Of a stretch of DNA of 64,000 nucleotides, positions 1 to 10,500 are shown one piece after another. The first letter of the stretch is position 1. Each line of letters starts with the position of its first letter. Location: contig NC_012871.2 of NCBI RefSeq assembly GCF_000003195.3, positions 18,110,658 through 18,174,657 of the forward strand, written 5' to 3'. The translations under genes were made by a program, and so were the position numbers. The notes below the pieces were generated by a model. It did no database searches, was not told the DNA's origin, and saw nothing but the letters and a program-made list of their open reading frames with translations. This DNA is from Sorghum bicolor (taxonomy: Eukaryota > Streptophyta > Magnoliopsida > Poales > Poaceae).

Positions 1-522
1 TAATTATTTTTATTTACATTCAAGTTATTTATTGGATTCCCGCTTGCATCAAGTGCTCTAATCTTTGCAACATTAGAGTAGTAATTAATAGATTAGACGT
101 GGTGTTTAGTCTTGTAATTACCTGGAATTGCACCCAATCCTGCGGATTGTTGTGGTAGCCTTAGGGTAGTGACAGCCCTAACGGTCGACGTATTCCACCT
201 CGTTCGGATCGGTGTTTGTAGGACCGTAGTCAGAGCTTCCTAGCCCCCTTCTCATCTTTTTCTGTGGTTAGTGTTCTGATGTCCCAAAATAGATAATCTT
301 GAAGTAATTCTTGATTCTTAGATCAACTAGAGAACTCTCAGGAAACTTCCTCTCTTCCCACCAAAAAAATAATTATATAGTTATCCTTGGGCAATCTTGA
401 TTCTTAATTAGTACACTCACGTTCCCTATGGAAAATTGATACTCTGGAATACTCCCGGGTGAAGGCTACATCGGTATCCGTGCGCTTGCGGATTTTTCTG
501 TTTGCGTTTAAAATACCCAACA
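1..522 (+). repeat. LTR 3'-end fragment (same superfamily as elements E and G)
   Basis: The segment ends in CCCAACA at 522. Its last 100 bases (GATACTCTGGAATACTCCCG, then the 'GTGCGCTTGCGGAT' stretch) match the 3' ends of the LTRs at 40288, 46968 and 54332. It is therefore the end of an LTR that begins to the left of the window. No primer site follows it: DNA from 524 on belongs to an inverted repeat. It is either a solo LTR or the 3' LTR of an element lying left of the window. No coding sequence is seen. Confidence 0.7.
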
Positions 523-523
523 C

Positions 524-1711
524 CGCCAAATTCTGGAATTAGACTATGCATATCACACCACCGCGACCTCCATCTCAAGAGCTTTCAATTCGGCACTCGC
601 TGGCGTGAAGTATCAGAGGAGATCGAAGAAGGTCGCCCTCCATGCCTGCCGTAGCTGTCTTCGCAACCCCAGCCATGCACGAGCCAAGCAGCGCACACGC
701 ACCCCACGATGTCGCCGAGCTCCTACAGCGACGCTGGGGCCACGCCACGGTGGCGTGCTCGGGTGCGCCGGTGCCCGCGAAGCACTCTAGACGGAGACAA
801 GGAGCGCGGCAGCGTACGCGAGGGACTACCATGTCATGCTGTTGCCCACGACGACGGCGGCCAGGCACGCCATGAATCACGCTGGAGCACTAGATGCAGA
901 GGGCATGAGATAGAAACGACAGGAGTCTTCCTAACGGGATTTGCCCGGTTTCTTCCGTTCTTGATCCTTGCGAACACTCCGTTTCCTCGTAGAGAAACCA
1001 TTTCTATGATTTTCTATCTCTCTGCATTAATTCTATTGTCACCTCAGCAAATTGCTTAGTTGTCAAGGTAATTAAGATAGATAAAAACTACTATAAATAC
1101 TCCATTGGGAGTGCCCTAAGGGGGAAAAGCGTATTTGCTGAGGTAGTTTCTATTGGGAGTGCCCTAAGGTGGAAAAGCGTATTTGTTCGGGGAGTGCCCA
1201 TTGAAATATTTATGGTAGTTTCTATCTATCTTAATTACCTTGACAGCTAAGTAATTTGCTGAGGTGGCAATAGAATTAATGTAGAGAGATAGAAAATCGT
1301 AGAAACGGTTTCTCTATGAGGAAACAGAGTGTTCGCAAGGATCAACCAGTCGTTTCTATCTCCTGCCATGTGGATCCGGTGCTCCAGCGTGATTCATGGC
1401 ATGCCTGGCCGCCGTCGTCATGGACAACAGCATGACATGGTAGTCCCTCGCATACGCTGCCGCGCTCCTTGTCTCCGTCCAGAGTGCTTCGCGGGCGCCG
1501 GCGCACCCGAGCACGCCACCATGGCGTGGCCCCGGCGTCGCTGTAGGAGCTCGGCGACATCGTGGGGTGCGTGTGCGCTGCTTGGCTCGTGCATGGCTGG
1601 GGGCCCGAAGACAGTTGCGGTAGGCGCGGTAGGCATGGAGGGATTTGGAAGCTCTTGAGATGGAGGTCGCGATGGCGTGACATGCATAGTCTAATTCCAG
1701 AATTTGGCGAT
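524..1711. repeat. Long inverted repeat (foldback), arms about 520 to 575 bp
   Basis: The left arm (524 to about 1098) and right arm (about 1193 to 1711) are reverse complements of each other, at very roughly 90% by eye. The outermost bases are CGCCAAATTCTGGAATTAGA on the left and their complement ending at 1711. Inner parts also pair, for example the 'TTAATTACCTTGACA' stretch near 1231 with its complement near 1060. The left arm has about 30 extra bases near 930. The loop (about 1099 to 1192) holds two copies of a TATTGGGAGTGCCCTAAG-like block. Similar ORFs in both arms are a by-product of the GC-rich arms. It could be a long-TIR DNA transposon derivative (Mutator-like or foldback). The LTR abutting on the left hides any target-site duplication. 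Confidence 0.75.
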
Positions 1712-4308
1712 GGGATTTGGGAGAGGAAGAAACTAAGGCCTTCTTTGGCAGCCCAAATTCCCAGAGGGAACCCTGCGAATTCCATGGGCCAATCTCCCCT
1801 ATGACAATCTCCCACGGGCCAAATTTTGGTGCTCTTTGGAAGCCCACTAACCCGAGGTTTGCAGCCCGTTTTCCTTCATTTTCCACGCGGAAATAATCCA
1901 CGAGCGAGGAGACCGGGAGGGTTTCCCCTTGCGCTCGCGAGTCGGACGCGACGGTCTTTCTTCCTCCGCTCGTGACGCCGTCCGGTCACGAGGCCGCGGC
2001 CACCACAGCATCTGTCCGTCGCCCCGGCATCTGTCCGCCGCCGCGACATCCCTCCGCCTCGCTGTTGTTGGTCTCTCTCGTGCGTGTGACGTTGACGCGG
2101 GAGTCGTTCTCAGGCGCTCCTCCACCGCCGCCAACTAGCTCATCCACCGCCGCTGCCTCGCTCCTTGTCCGCCGTCGCCATCTCCGCTGCCATTGGCATT
2201 CGTCTCAAAGGTCAGTGCACCTATCTGCTAGGGTTTCTGGATTCGCCATTATCAGTTGCAGTAGTTTCTGGATCCGCTAGGGTTTGACCCGCACCTCCAT
2301 TGCTTTTCATGGATCTTGGAGCTGCAGATTTGCGAGTCAGGACACCCCTACCACTACCCATTGTGCCGCCAGTGAGAGGCATCGACGCTGCCTGCTACAG
2401 GACACCACCTCATTTGCACTATATTCTGGTATGCTCTTTTCAGACAGTAACTAGTGTAGCAGCAGTTCATTTTTATTACTTGTTAATCGTTGCTCAACTC
2501 AGTGATTGCTTCATGTGTTTAGCCGACTGTCATGAATCCTGCACCTGAATATGAGAAGGTACACTTCGTGTCTTTATTGCTGAGTTCAGACCTTGCTCTT
2601 GTCTTTATAGCACACGGCAGTAGCAGCAGCTTGAGATAAATTCCATCTCTTTTGTGATCTGTCATTTTCAAGCAATAGTGAATGAACTATTCAAGTCATC
2701 ATTAGCCATTCAATGATTGATTAGTTTATTTACTTTAGCTTGTTATGTGAGTGCATCTTGTGTTCTGTTCTTTTGCCTCCTAGTAGTACAGGAGTGGCAG
2801 CTTGGTCTTTTCAGTTTTCCAGGAGTAAGGTCATCCTGTATTTTAGTTTTAAGCCTCCTGCTAGCTGATAGTGCATTTCAAGGTTGAAGCTTGATTTAAT
2901 TGCTTTATATGGCATGCCTTAACTGTAGCTCTTGGTTTAATATTTCACATGTTGTTTGGAGCTCTTGTTAGCTGAATAATTAGCATGTAATTTTATCCGT
3001 GCCATGTCGCTTTGCTTTTGCATTGTCTTAAAAAATTCCTAATTGTTTCTAGGCTGATATATCACTAGTTTGTGTGTGTGATCATGGCAAGTAGAAAGGC
3101 ACATAGAGGTGTTCTTTACAGGTCTAGCATTATAAAATTCAGACAAGAGTTGTAGTTCAGTGTTGGACCTTTAGAAAATTCAGTTCAGTGAGCTGTTGTT
3201 TTTTCTTTCAGAATTGATTAAGCTGGTCTTAATCTTTCCTCTAAACTGTACTGCTTGCTGCCACCTTGCTATTAGCTACATGGGTTCTAGGTCCAAACAA
3301 AGCCGATCTTGCTATTGGCTGCATGGGTTCTAGGTCATTTTCTTCTTCATGTTTGCAAATAGAGCTTTAACTATACTGTTTTCTATCTGAAATTTCATGT
3401 TTGTATTAGAACCATACCATATGTCTTGTAACTCTGGCAGTCCTTGTTATGCTGCTATGTTTCTCTGTTGTGTTATCATACGGTTGATCTTAGTGTAGAA
3501 TAGTGATTAGTCCCATATAGTTGTCCTCTGCTTAGTATTCATGTAGTAGTAACTTTTTCCCTTTTTCTTTTTTAAGTTTTTATTTAGCTTTTCATACTAG
3601 TGATTCAGGTTTTTATAACTTGGTGGCCATCAGGGTTGCTAGTAAAGCACCTTCTAACTTATGCTTGTGCGGTGCTAGTAGTGTATTTCATTTATCTTAG
3701 TCTAAACTGATAGAAACATCATTATCATGGCTGCTATTATTGCTATTGTGTTTAAGTGCAAGGAACCGTAGATGGAAACATGTTTATTTCGTATATACAA
3801 TACAAGTGTCTAACTTGTTTCCCTGGTGTTACTTGCAGAGCTCTTGGTGGAGGCAATACATTATTTAAGGAGCTCTTGAGCTATATAATCTCTCTACTTG
3901 GGTACTGAACATGCGGTGGCATATGTGACAAGCTTCTGGAAAGGGTTTAAGTTATAGTTTTTTAGTGTTCAAGTTTTTAGTGAAGAGACTTTTCATTTTT
4001 TATATATATCTGTCAAGAATTTGTGGATGGAGATGAATTTGTGATGCATGTATTAGCTTGTTTTGATTTGGATATTATTAGGTTCCTGAATCAAACTTTT
4101 GCACATGAATTGGACTCTTATAATTCAAATAAATTTATTATTATATAGTGAGCTTTCTTCCACTATATAGTGAGCTTTCAAACTTTTGCACATGAAAAGC
4201 TCACTATATAATTTTCTGGAGGGTCGCCGGAATTCTACTCCTCAATTGACATATCAGGCGTTGCCACTGACAGTTGACATCTCAGCTAGCTGAAGACATT
4301 CCAGGTTA

Positions 4309-4407
4309 GTGGACTAAGATAGTTATATAGTTTTCTGAAATTTTTTAATATTATAAACTGCTTTTCAGTAGAGTTGCAGTGGACTAAGATAGTTATATAG
4401 TTTTCTG
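4309..4407. repeat. Direct repeat of 29 bp, spacing 70 bp
   Basis: GTGGACTAAGATAGTTATAT and the nine bases after it occur at 4309 and again at 4379, separated by AT-rich sequence. This is a local duplication inside the putative PIF/Harbinger element. Confidence 0.8.
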
Positions 4408-4764
4408 GTATGAGCTTTCATTAGTAGTTTGGTGTATAAATAATTGAATTGCAAGTATAAGCTTCCATTAGTAGCTTACATTACTACATTAGTATACAAG
4501 ATTATACCATTATCATCTGAAAATTTACTTTTCTGAATCTGGTAGCTCATTAGAGTTGCAGTTGGCAACAAGCTACTGGTAATTTGCTACCTTTGTTGCC
4601 CTGTTTTATAACATTATATAAACATATCCCTTCTGGACAGAGTTGTAGAGGTAGGGCTCCGTAATTCTATTAGAGATTCTTATGGAAGTGTAATATCTGG
4701 AATATTTATTGTTTGCTGGCACTTTGGCCAAGTGCTCTGCACCACCAGGTGCTTGGATACTGAA

Positions 4765-4820
4765 ACACCGTAGTGACAAGTCTTCTGCCCTACCATAGTG
4801 ACAAGTCTTCTGCCCTGAAT
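4765..4820. repeat. Short tandem duplication
   Basis: The phrase TAGTGACAAGTCTTCTGCCC appears twice in succession around 4770 to 4816, joined by a short 'TACCA' linker. It is a local duplication with no visible coding role. Confidence 0.7.
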
Positions 4821-5141
4821 ACCATCAGGGACCGTAGAGCGAATTGTTAGGTAGTATTTTCTTTAATAGCTTGTGCTCTTGTGTGCTCTTGTGCTCCTAA
4901 CCTATTGTAAGATATTCTTTTTTCTCATTGAATAAATGCAGAGTCCTTTGTGGAAATAGTGCATGATTTGAGATGAGCCTGGTGATAATTGAGTGCCTAG
5001 TATTTTGTGGGCATGACCACATGAAGGCATGAAGCACATACATTCAATTCCATTGGGCGATAACATCTAGAGGCTGATCCAATCTTCTGGTTGCTGGGTT
5101 AAATTGTTTGAACCATTGTAGATGTAACCTTATTCATCTGT

Positions 5142-5272
5142 ATCTTGGGTTCTATTATCTATTATATCGATTTCATCTATATGGAGCACATCTGTATGGA
5201 GCATTTATGTTGGTGCTCATATCTTGGGTTCTATTATCTATCATATTGACTTCATCTGTATGGAGCGCTTTT
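5142..5272. repeat. Imperfect tandem duplication, period 79 bp
   Basis: ATCTTGGGTTCTATTATCTA starts at 5142 and again at 5221. Both copies are followed by a similar 'TTCATCTRTATGGAGC' segment. It lies inside the putative PIF/Harbinger element. Confidence 0.75.
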
Positions 5273-5375
5273 GTATGAATTATATTGGACTCCTCGTGCC
5301 TTAATTTGTAATTTATGATGTTATAATATGGTGCTTGTATGTATGATGTAATATAAATTGGGCATATGTTTCTTA

Positions 5376-5619
5376 GGCCTTGTTTTGTTGTAAATTTTTT
5401 TACAAAATGGACACTGTAGCACTTTTGTTTGTATTTGACAAATATTGCTCAATCATAGACTAATTAGACTCAAAAAAGATTCGTCTCGCAAATTATAGAC
5501 AAACTGTGCAATTAGTTATTTTTTAATCTATATTTAATGCTCCATGTATGTGCCGCAAGATTTGATGTGATGGAGAATCTGAAAAATTTTGTAAAATTTG
5601 TGAGGAACTAAACAAGGCC
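5376..5619. mobile_element. Tourist-like MITE (GGCCTTGTTT family), copy 1
   Basis: A 244-bp element with inverted ends GGCCTTGTTTTGTT and AACTAAACAAGGCC. It is flanked on both sides by TTA (5373-5375 and 5620-5622), the target duplication typical of PIF/Harbinger MITEs. It has no coding capacity. Internal blocks such as 'CTAATTAGACTCAAAAAAGA' and 'GATTCGTCTCGCAAATTATA' recur in the copies at 6345 and 34902. It is nested inside the larger element spanning 1737 to 5989. Confidence 0.85.
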
Positions 5620-5992
5620 TTATATGAACTAGTAGGTTGGCATTTAGATTTTGTCATTCATGTTCTGGTTCTCCAAGTATGTTTCTTATATGCATATGCA
5701 TAGGAAGTATATTGATTGGTGATATATGGTTTTTGCTATATTTGGATGTACTAGTTAGATAACGTCACTGGTTAGTGCATGGGTGAATGACTCAGAATGC
5801 AGACCATCTCATGTCCAATGGACAAGCAGCAGAAAATTTCCACCGCCGGCACTTCCAAACAGCGGAAGGGAAATTTCTCATGCGGGGGCAACTTCACGGT
5901 TGGTGGGAGGGGGAATGGAATGTCCAAGAAATTTCCCGTGGAGGGTTTTGCTCCCTGGGTTAATTACCCCAAGGTTGCCAAAGTAGCCCTAA

Positions 5993-6341
5993 GAGTTTTC
6001 CTCTGTTCTTGCTGTTCCTGGGAAGCAACGTGAGGCGAGAGAGCAGCAGGTCGTTCCTGGCAAGGACGGCGTGGTCTCATAGTCTCCTACTGTCGTAGAT
6101 GAGATATGATGAATGCTTGCCACAGCAGATCGTTGCCAATTTTTAATAGATATATAGGCTCATTAAATATTACTGCGCACAGACACTGGTATAAAAAACT
6201 ATGCCTTGGAGGTATAAAGTCTAAAATTAAATTTCTTTTGGTTGGAAATTAGTATAGAAATTCACCATTGGGACTGCCTTAACAATTAGCTATGGGCGAC
6301 TAACAATTAGCTATCCAAAAAATGACTAGGCTAAATTTTAG
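5993..6341. other. Interelement gap, no gene seen
   Basis: There is no supported ORF or RNA gene here. A stretch near 6262 (CACCATTGGGACTGCCTTAA) resembles the CCATTGGGAGTGCCCTAAG block in the loop of the 524-1711 inverted repeat. Another piece of that DNA-transposon family may therefore lie here. Confidence 0.4.
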
Positions 6342-6344
6342 TTA

Positions 6345-6569
6345 GGCCTGGTTCAGTTGGCAAAAACTTTAGGTTTTTGGCACTGTTGCACTTTCGTTTT
6401 TATTTGACAAATACTATCTAATTTTAGAGTAACTAGGCTTAAAAGATTCGTCTCACGATTTACATATAAACTGCACAATTAGTTTTTGTGTTTCATATAT
6501 ATTTAATACACCATGTATATGTCGCAAGATTCGATGTGATAGAGAATCTTAAAAATTTTTGGAAACGCC
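6345..6569. mobile_element. Degenerate Tourist-like MITE, copy 2 of the GGCCTTGTTT family
   Basis: About 225 bp flanked by TTA (6342-6344 and 6570-6572). The terminal repeats have decayed (GGCCTGGTTCAGTT on the left, GGAAACGCC on the right). The interior shares 'CACTTTCGTTTTTATTTGAC' and 'GATTCGTCTCACGATTTACA'-type blocks with the copy at 5376. It is non-coding. Confidence 0.7.
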
Positions 6570-6685
6570 TTAGCTAGCTACTAGTCAGCTTATCACCAGT
6601 CCTAGTCCATTTAAACAGGGCCTCACTACCTGATAAAAAGAATTGGTCTTGGTTATTGTGCGAAGATATTAGGATAGAGAGCTAA

Positions 6686-6970
6686 GAGCAACTCCAAGAG
6701 AAAAGCTATCTATGTTATATATTCTATATTTGGCTATTTTGTTAGAAAAAGAGAGTCCAACAGCTATTGTATTTTGTTTGCTAAAATAGCAAGTCATCTA
6801 TCTCGGAGTTCTCTCATGGTAAATATAACTTGCATGTCCCGGTAGCCATATGATTTGTCATATAGAAAGACTGTTGGAGTTTTTTGTTTTTTTACATGAT
6901 TTTCTATTTTAGAGGTCGGCTAAATCTTGAATTTAGCCATCCATTTTTATCGACTCTCTTGCAGTTGCTC
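6686..6970. mobile_element. Tourist MITE, first of a back-to-back pair
   Basis: The ends GAGCAACTCCAAGAG and CTCTTGCAGTTGCTC form an inverted repeat with one mismatch. The flanking TAA triplets are 6683-6685 and 6971-6973. The element is 285 bp and non-coding. Its right-hand TAA is also the left-hand TAA of the next MITE. The pair lies in the promoter-proximal region of the ABC transporter gene. Confidence 0.85.
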
Positions 6971-6973
6971 TAA

Positions 6974-7259
6974 GAGCATCTCCAAGAGACTTTGTATATT
7001 CTTCCTAAATGCTAGGAATAGCAATTTTGGTAAAAAACTACCCTCCAACAGCTTCTCTAAATGGTCATTCAAATATAACCATTGTCTATTCTGGGTTTTT
7101 CGCTAGCCAAATAAAGAAAACGAGAATGACTCTCTAGAGTGCGCATGAGATTTAGCAAAATGTTGGAAAGTAAAAAAATATAGAAGACAATTTTTATGCA
7201 AATGGCTCTCCAAATGATGATTTAGAGAGCGAAATTTAGAAAGGCTCATTGAGATGCTC
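6974..7259. mobile_element. Tourist MITE, second of the pair
   Basis: The ends GAGCATCTCCAAGAG and CATTGAGATGCTC are inverted repeats, flanked by TAA at 6971-6973 and 7260-7262. The element is 286 bp and non-coding. Its sequence differs from the neighbour, so the two are separate insertions rather than a tandem duplication. It ends about 300 bp before the ABC transporter start codon. Confidence 0.85.
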
Positions 7260-7262
7260 TAA

Positions 7263-7562
7263 TTTGGACTAAAATTTATTTTCTCATCGGGCCATTCTGA
7301 CGAAGGAGCAAAATCTTTCCAAATTGGCATGCCACCTAGCTATTGAGCTGTAGTACCACCACCTGATGTTCGTTGTTGGGGGACGGGAGAATTTCAAACG
7401 GGAAAGCAACGAGAGCACGCGAAGCACGCAAGGACTGCCCATCAATCCGTGGAGTTCTGCAACGGATAGCCGCTGTTCGGCTGCGCGTGCAACACAACTG
7501 CCTGTTCCTCCGCTTCCTCTCCGCCTCCCATCGCCGCATCAGATATCCGCACAAAGCAAACC
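7263..7562 (+). promoter_or_regulatory. Presumed core promoter and 5' UTR of the ABC transporter gene
   Basis: This is the sequence between the last upstream MITE and the start codon at 7563. From about 7380 it becomes GC-rich and CpG-rich, as grass 5' UTRs often are. I see no convincing TATA box. The transcription start cannot be placed without transcript data. The assignment rests on position only. Confidence 0.35.
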
Positions 7563-10500
7563 ATGGCGATCTCCACCTGGAGCGCGCGCCTTCTCCTCAC
7601 CCCTGCTTCCTCCCGCGCCACGCTATGGCCCCCTCGCCCTCCTGCCGCAAACCCCCTCTCGTCGTCCTTCCCTCGCAAGCGTCTCCACCTCGCGCGCCCG
7701 CCGCGCGCCTACATCTCCGCGCCGGCGCCGGGCCCCGAGGCCGCCTACGCGGCGCCCACCCTCGACGCCGCCGCGGCGGCAGCCGATGTCGCCGCCGCGA
7801 TCTCATCCTCCGACGCCATCACCTGGGCCGGCGTCTGGGCGCTGCTCTCGCGCCACAGAGCCCGCATCGCGGTCTGCCTCGCCGCGCTCGTCGCCTGCAC
7901 CGCCTGCACCCTCTCCATGCCGCTCTTCTCAGGTGAGGTACTGGGGGCGTTGGTTGCGGCCCTCTCTCGGGTGCGCTGCTGCGCTGATGCTGCTTGTTTG
8001 GTTTTCTGAAATGTGCTGGCCGCGCCTTGTGTTTGTGTTGCAGGGAGGTTCTTCGAGACCCTGATTGGGAGGGGGAATGAGCCGTTGTGGAGGCTCTTGT
8101 CCAAGATTGCGGCGCTGTACACGCTGGAGCCCATCTTCACCATCATATTCGTGATCAATATGACCATCATCTGGGAGCAGGTTATGGCAAGGCTGCGGAG
8201 CCAGATATTTCGAAGGATTCTGATCCAGAAGGTACTTTCAGCCGACATCTCCTGTTTTACGAATGGATTTTTTTTATTCTGACAACATTGGATGTGCTTG
8301 TATGAATGATGAATTGACATTTGCTGATTACTTGCATGGCTTTGTTACCTTGACTGCAGAGCTGTTTTAGGTTCTCCAACAATTCTGCCAAGTGTAGCTC
8401 AAACAAAGTTATCATCAATTAACTTTTTAATACACCTCCAGAGATAGAATTAGTCTTTGCTCCACGATGAAATGATTCACATTGTTTTGCCTCCTAGGTT
8501 GCAGAAGCACTTAATACAGTTCCGCTAGGTAAATATACTAAGTACCTGAATGATACTAGCATCAAGTTATGTAAATATTCAACACTCTAGGCTTTGTAAT
8601 GCATCGATGATGAAATCTTTAAAACAGGTTGTGCTTTGACGTTCCCTGTCTCTGTACTAGTAATCTGTTAATGCATATCTGCATTTTCTCATTACATTTT
8701 CAAGTTGGCTCTCAGCAAAAGGGTGCATTTACTTCTTGTTGTTAATAGGTTCCTTGCTTGGAACTCCCTCTAAACTTTCTTATTTCTGCCTTTTGCAGAT
8801 GTTATTTTTCGATCGTCACAAGGTAATATATTTTCTAGCAATTACAGCGCCATCTTCATATTTAATCATGATAGTTATCAAGAAGGAAGAAAAACTCATT
8901 AACAAAATACACATCCCCCACTTTTGACTTAAAATGTATGTACTTTTTGAAATATCGTCGATAGTACTGTAGATTGGAAATAAAGTAAATGGCTCTTGTT
9001 TCCATTGTTACTGGTATCATGTGATACGTCTTCCATAATGGCATACGTACCATTAACATTGGTCTGATCTGTATGATTATGAAGAATTTTACATGATTTG
9101 TTCAAGATTAGATGAAAAACCACCTTTCAGTAAAACAAAATGGTAGATGGTTTTAATCATCATTGCAGTTTATGAAATTGTCACATTTCCTTGTATTGAC
9201 CAGTTCTAGTACCGTATCACTGATTTAGCTTACTTTGTCTACAATGCAATGAATAAGATGTATTTTTTAATAAAAAACATGTTTTTTTTAAAATAATTTG
9301 TAAATACAAAATTTGTTGATTAGTATGCCAAAATTCCATGTGTTCTAACAAACAAAGTAGTATATGGCAATAAACTATTCAAATTTGTGTGAAGTTATTA
9401 TGACAAGAACAAAGCCACTTGGTTGCAAACAAGTTGGGCTAGGCTAGAGTTGCCCCAACATGGGCTACCAACAAAAAAGGAAAAGAAAGAGAAAAATAAA
9501 ATAAATATATTTAAGGCATCAATAATAGTGATATTATTAGGGGATCTAAATCCTGCTGATAGTTAGGGCACGTGAATAGCTGCTTTCTATGCACTCCTAT
9601 CCAAGGGCAATTCTCTAAGTATGATTTTGTTTTTGTCTATGTCTGTCTCAAGCATGAATTCTTAGCTGTATGTATCATCCATGAAAACTTATGAAAATGG
9701 TGCCTTCTAGATTCGATAAATTGGAAGAAATTGTCTCTTCATATCTTGAGATAAATATCTTACGGTTTGATGGCAGGTTGGTGAGTTGACTGGTTTGTTG
9801 ACATCTGATTTGGGTTCCTTGAAGAGTATTGTAAGTGATAACATATCCAGAGATCGTGGACTGAGGGCACTCTCTGAGGCAAGAAACTTTACACTATGAG
9901 AATGTAAGGTTGATACTGCTAAATGCTAAGAGTTTGATTAGTACAATCACAACATTTCAGAGGTTTACTAGTATGATATTCAAATGTTAACTTCAACCAT
10001 ATTCGACGTTCTGTTCTCTTGGTCATAATACTGAATTAACTTAGTGGTTCATTTACTTACACCTTATTTCAGGTGAGGTCTGCTAAAACATTTTTTATCC
10101 TACTTTTACTTTTCAGATCATTGGTACACTTTGTATACTTTTCACACTATCAACTGAGCTTGCTCCAGTTCTTGGGCTCCTTATGGTCTCCGTCTCCGTG
10201 CTAGTTGGTAATATTCTGAAAACTGACTGCCATCAGCATGTCTCACTTACTGTTGGGACAATGATATATGTGATGAATGCAAAATACGTAGCTATTTTAG
10301 GATATAATGATAGAAATTAGATATATAATGATGGAGTTAGATCAGATCATCAAAACCTATACTTCTGTAATTTGTTGTATATACTATGGACTTAAAATGC
10401 AATATTTTCTGTGCTAGATTTCTGATTTTGCTTGAGAATGTATTGGATATGTTGAGGAACACCAGTGGAAAGCCCATTAGGGCTCGGAATTGAGATAATA

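Larger units (their letters stand above)
1737..5989. mobile_element. Probable PIF/Harbinger-type DNA element, non-autonomous
   Basis: The ends are imperfect inverted repeats: GGCCTTCTTTGGCAGCC at the left, and the complement of GGGCTACTTTGGCAACC at the right. TAA flanks both ends (1734-1736 and 5990-5992), the 3-bp target duplication expected of PIF/Harbinger. I see no transposase. At 1930 to 2560 there is gene-like DNA: a GC-rich leader, an ATG at 2309 opening about 38 codons up to a GT donor near 2429, and a short exon-like piece after an AG near 2524. This could be captured host sequence or a decayed element gene. The rest is AT-rich and intron-like, with local duplications, and a Tourist-like MITE sits at 5376. 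The terminal repeats are short and imperfect, so the boundaries are moderately certain. Confidence 0.45.

Noticed and set aside
575..880. ORF of 101 codons, with a similar ORF at 1329-1658
   Set aside because: They are the same GC-rich inverted-repeat arm read in opposite directions. No known domain and many overlapping frames.
7366..8064. 232-codon Arg/Pro/Ser-rich + ORF overlapping exon 1
   Set aside because: Out-of-frame shadow of the GC-rich ABCB26 first exon; it runs into intron 1.
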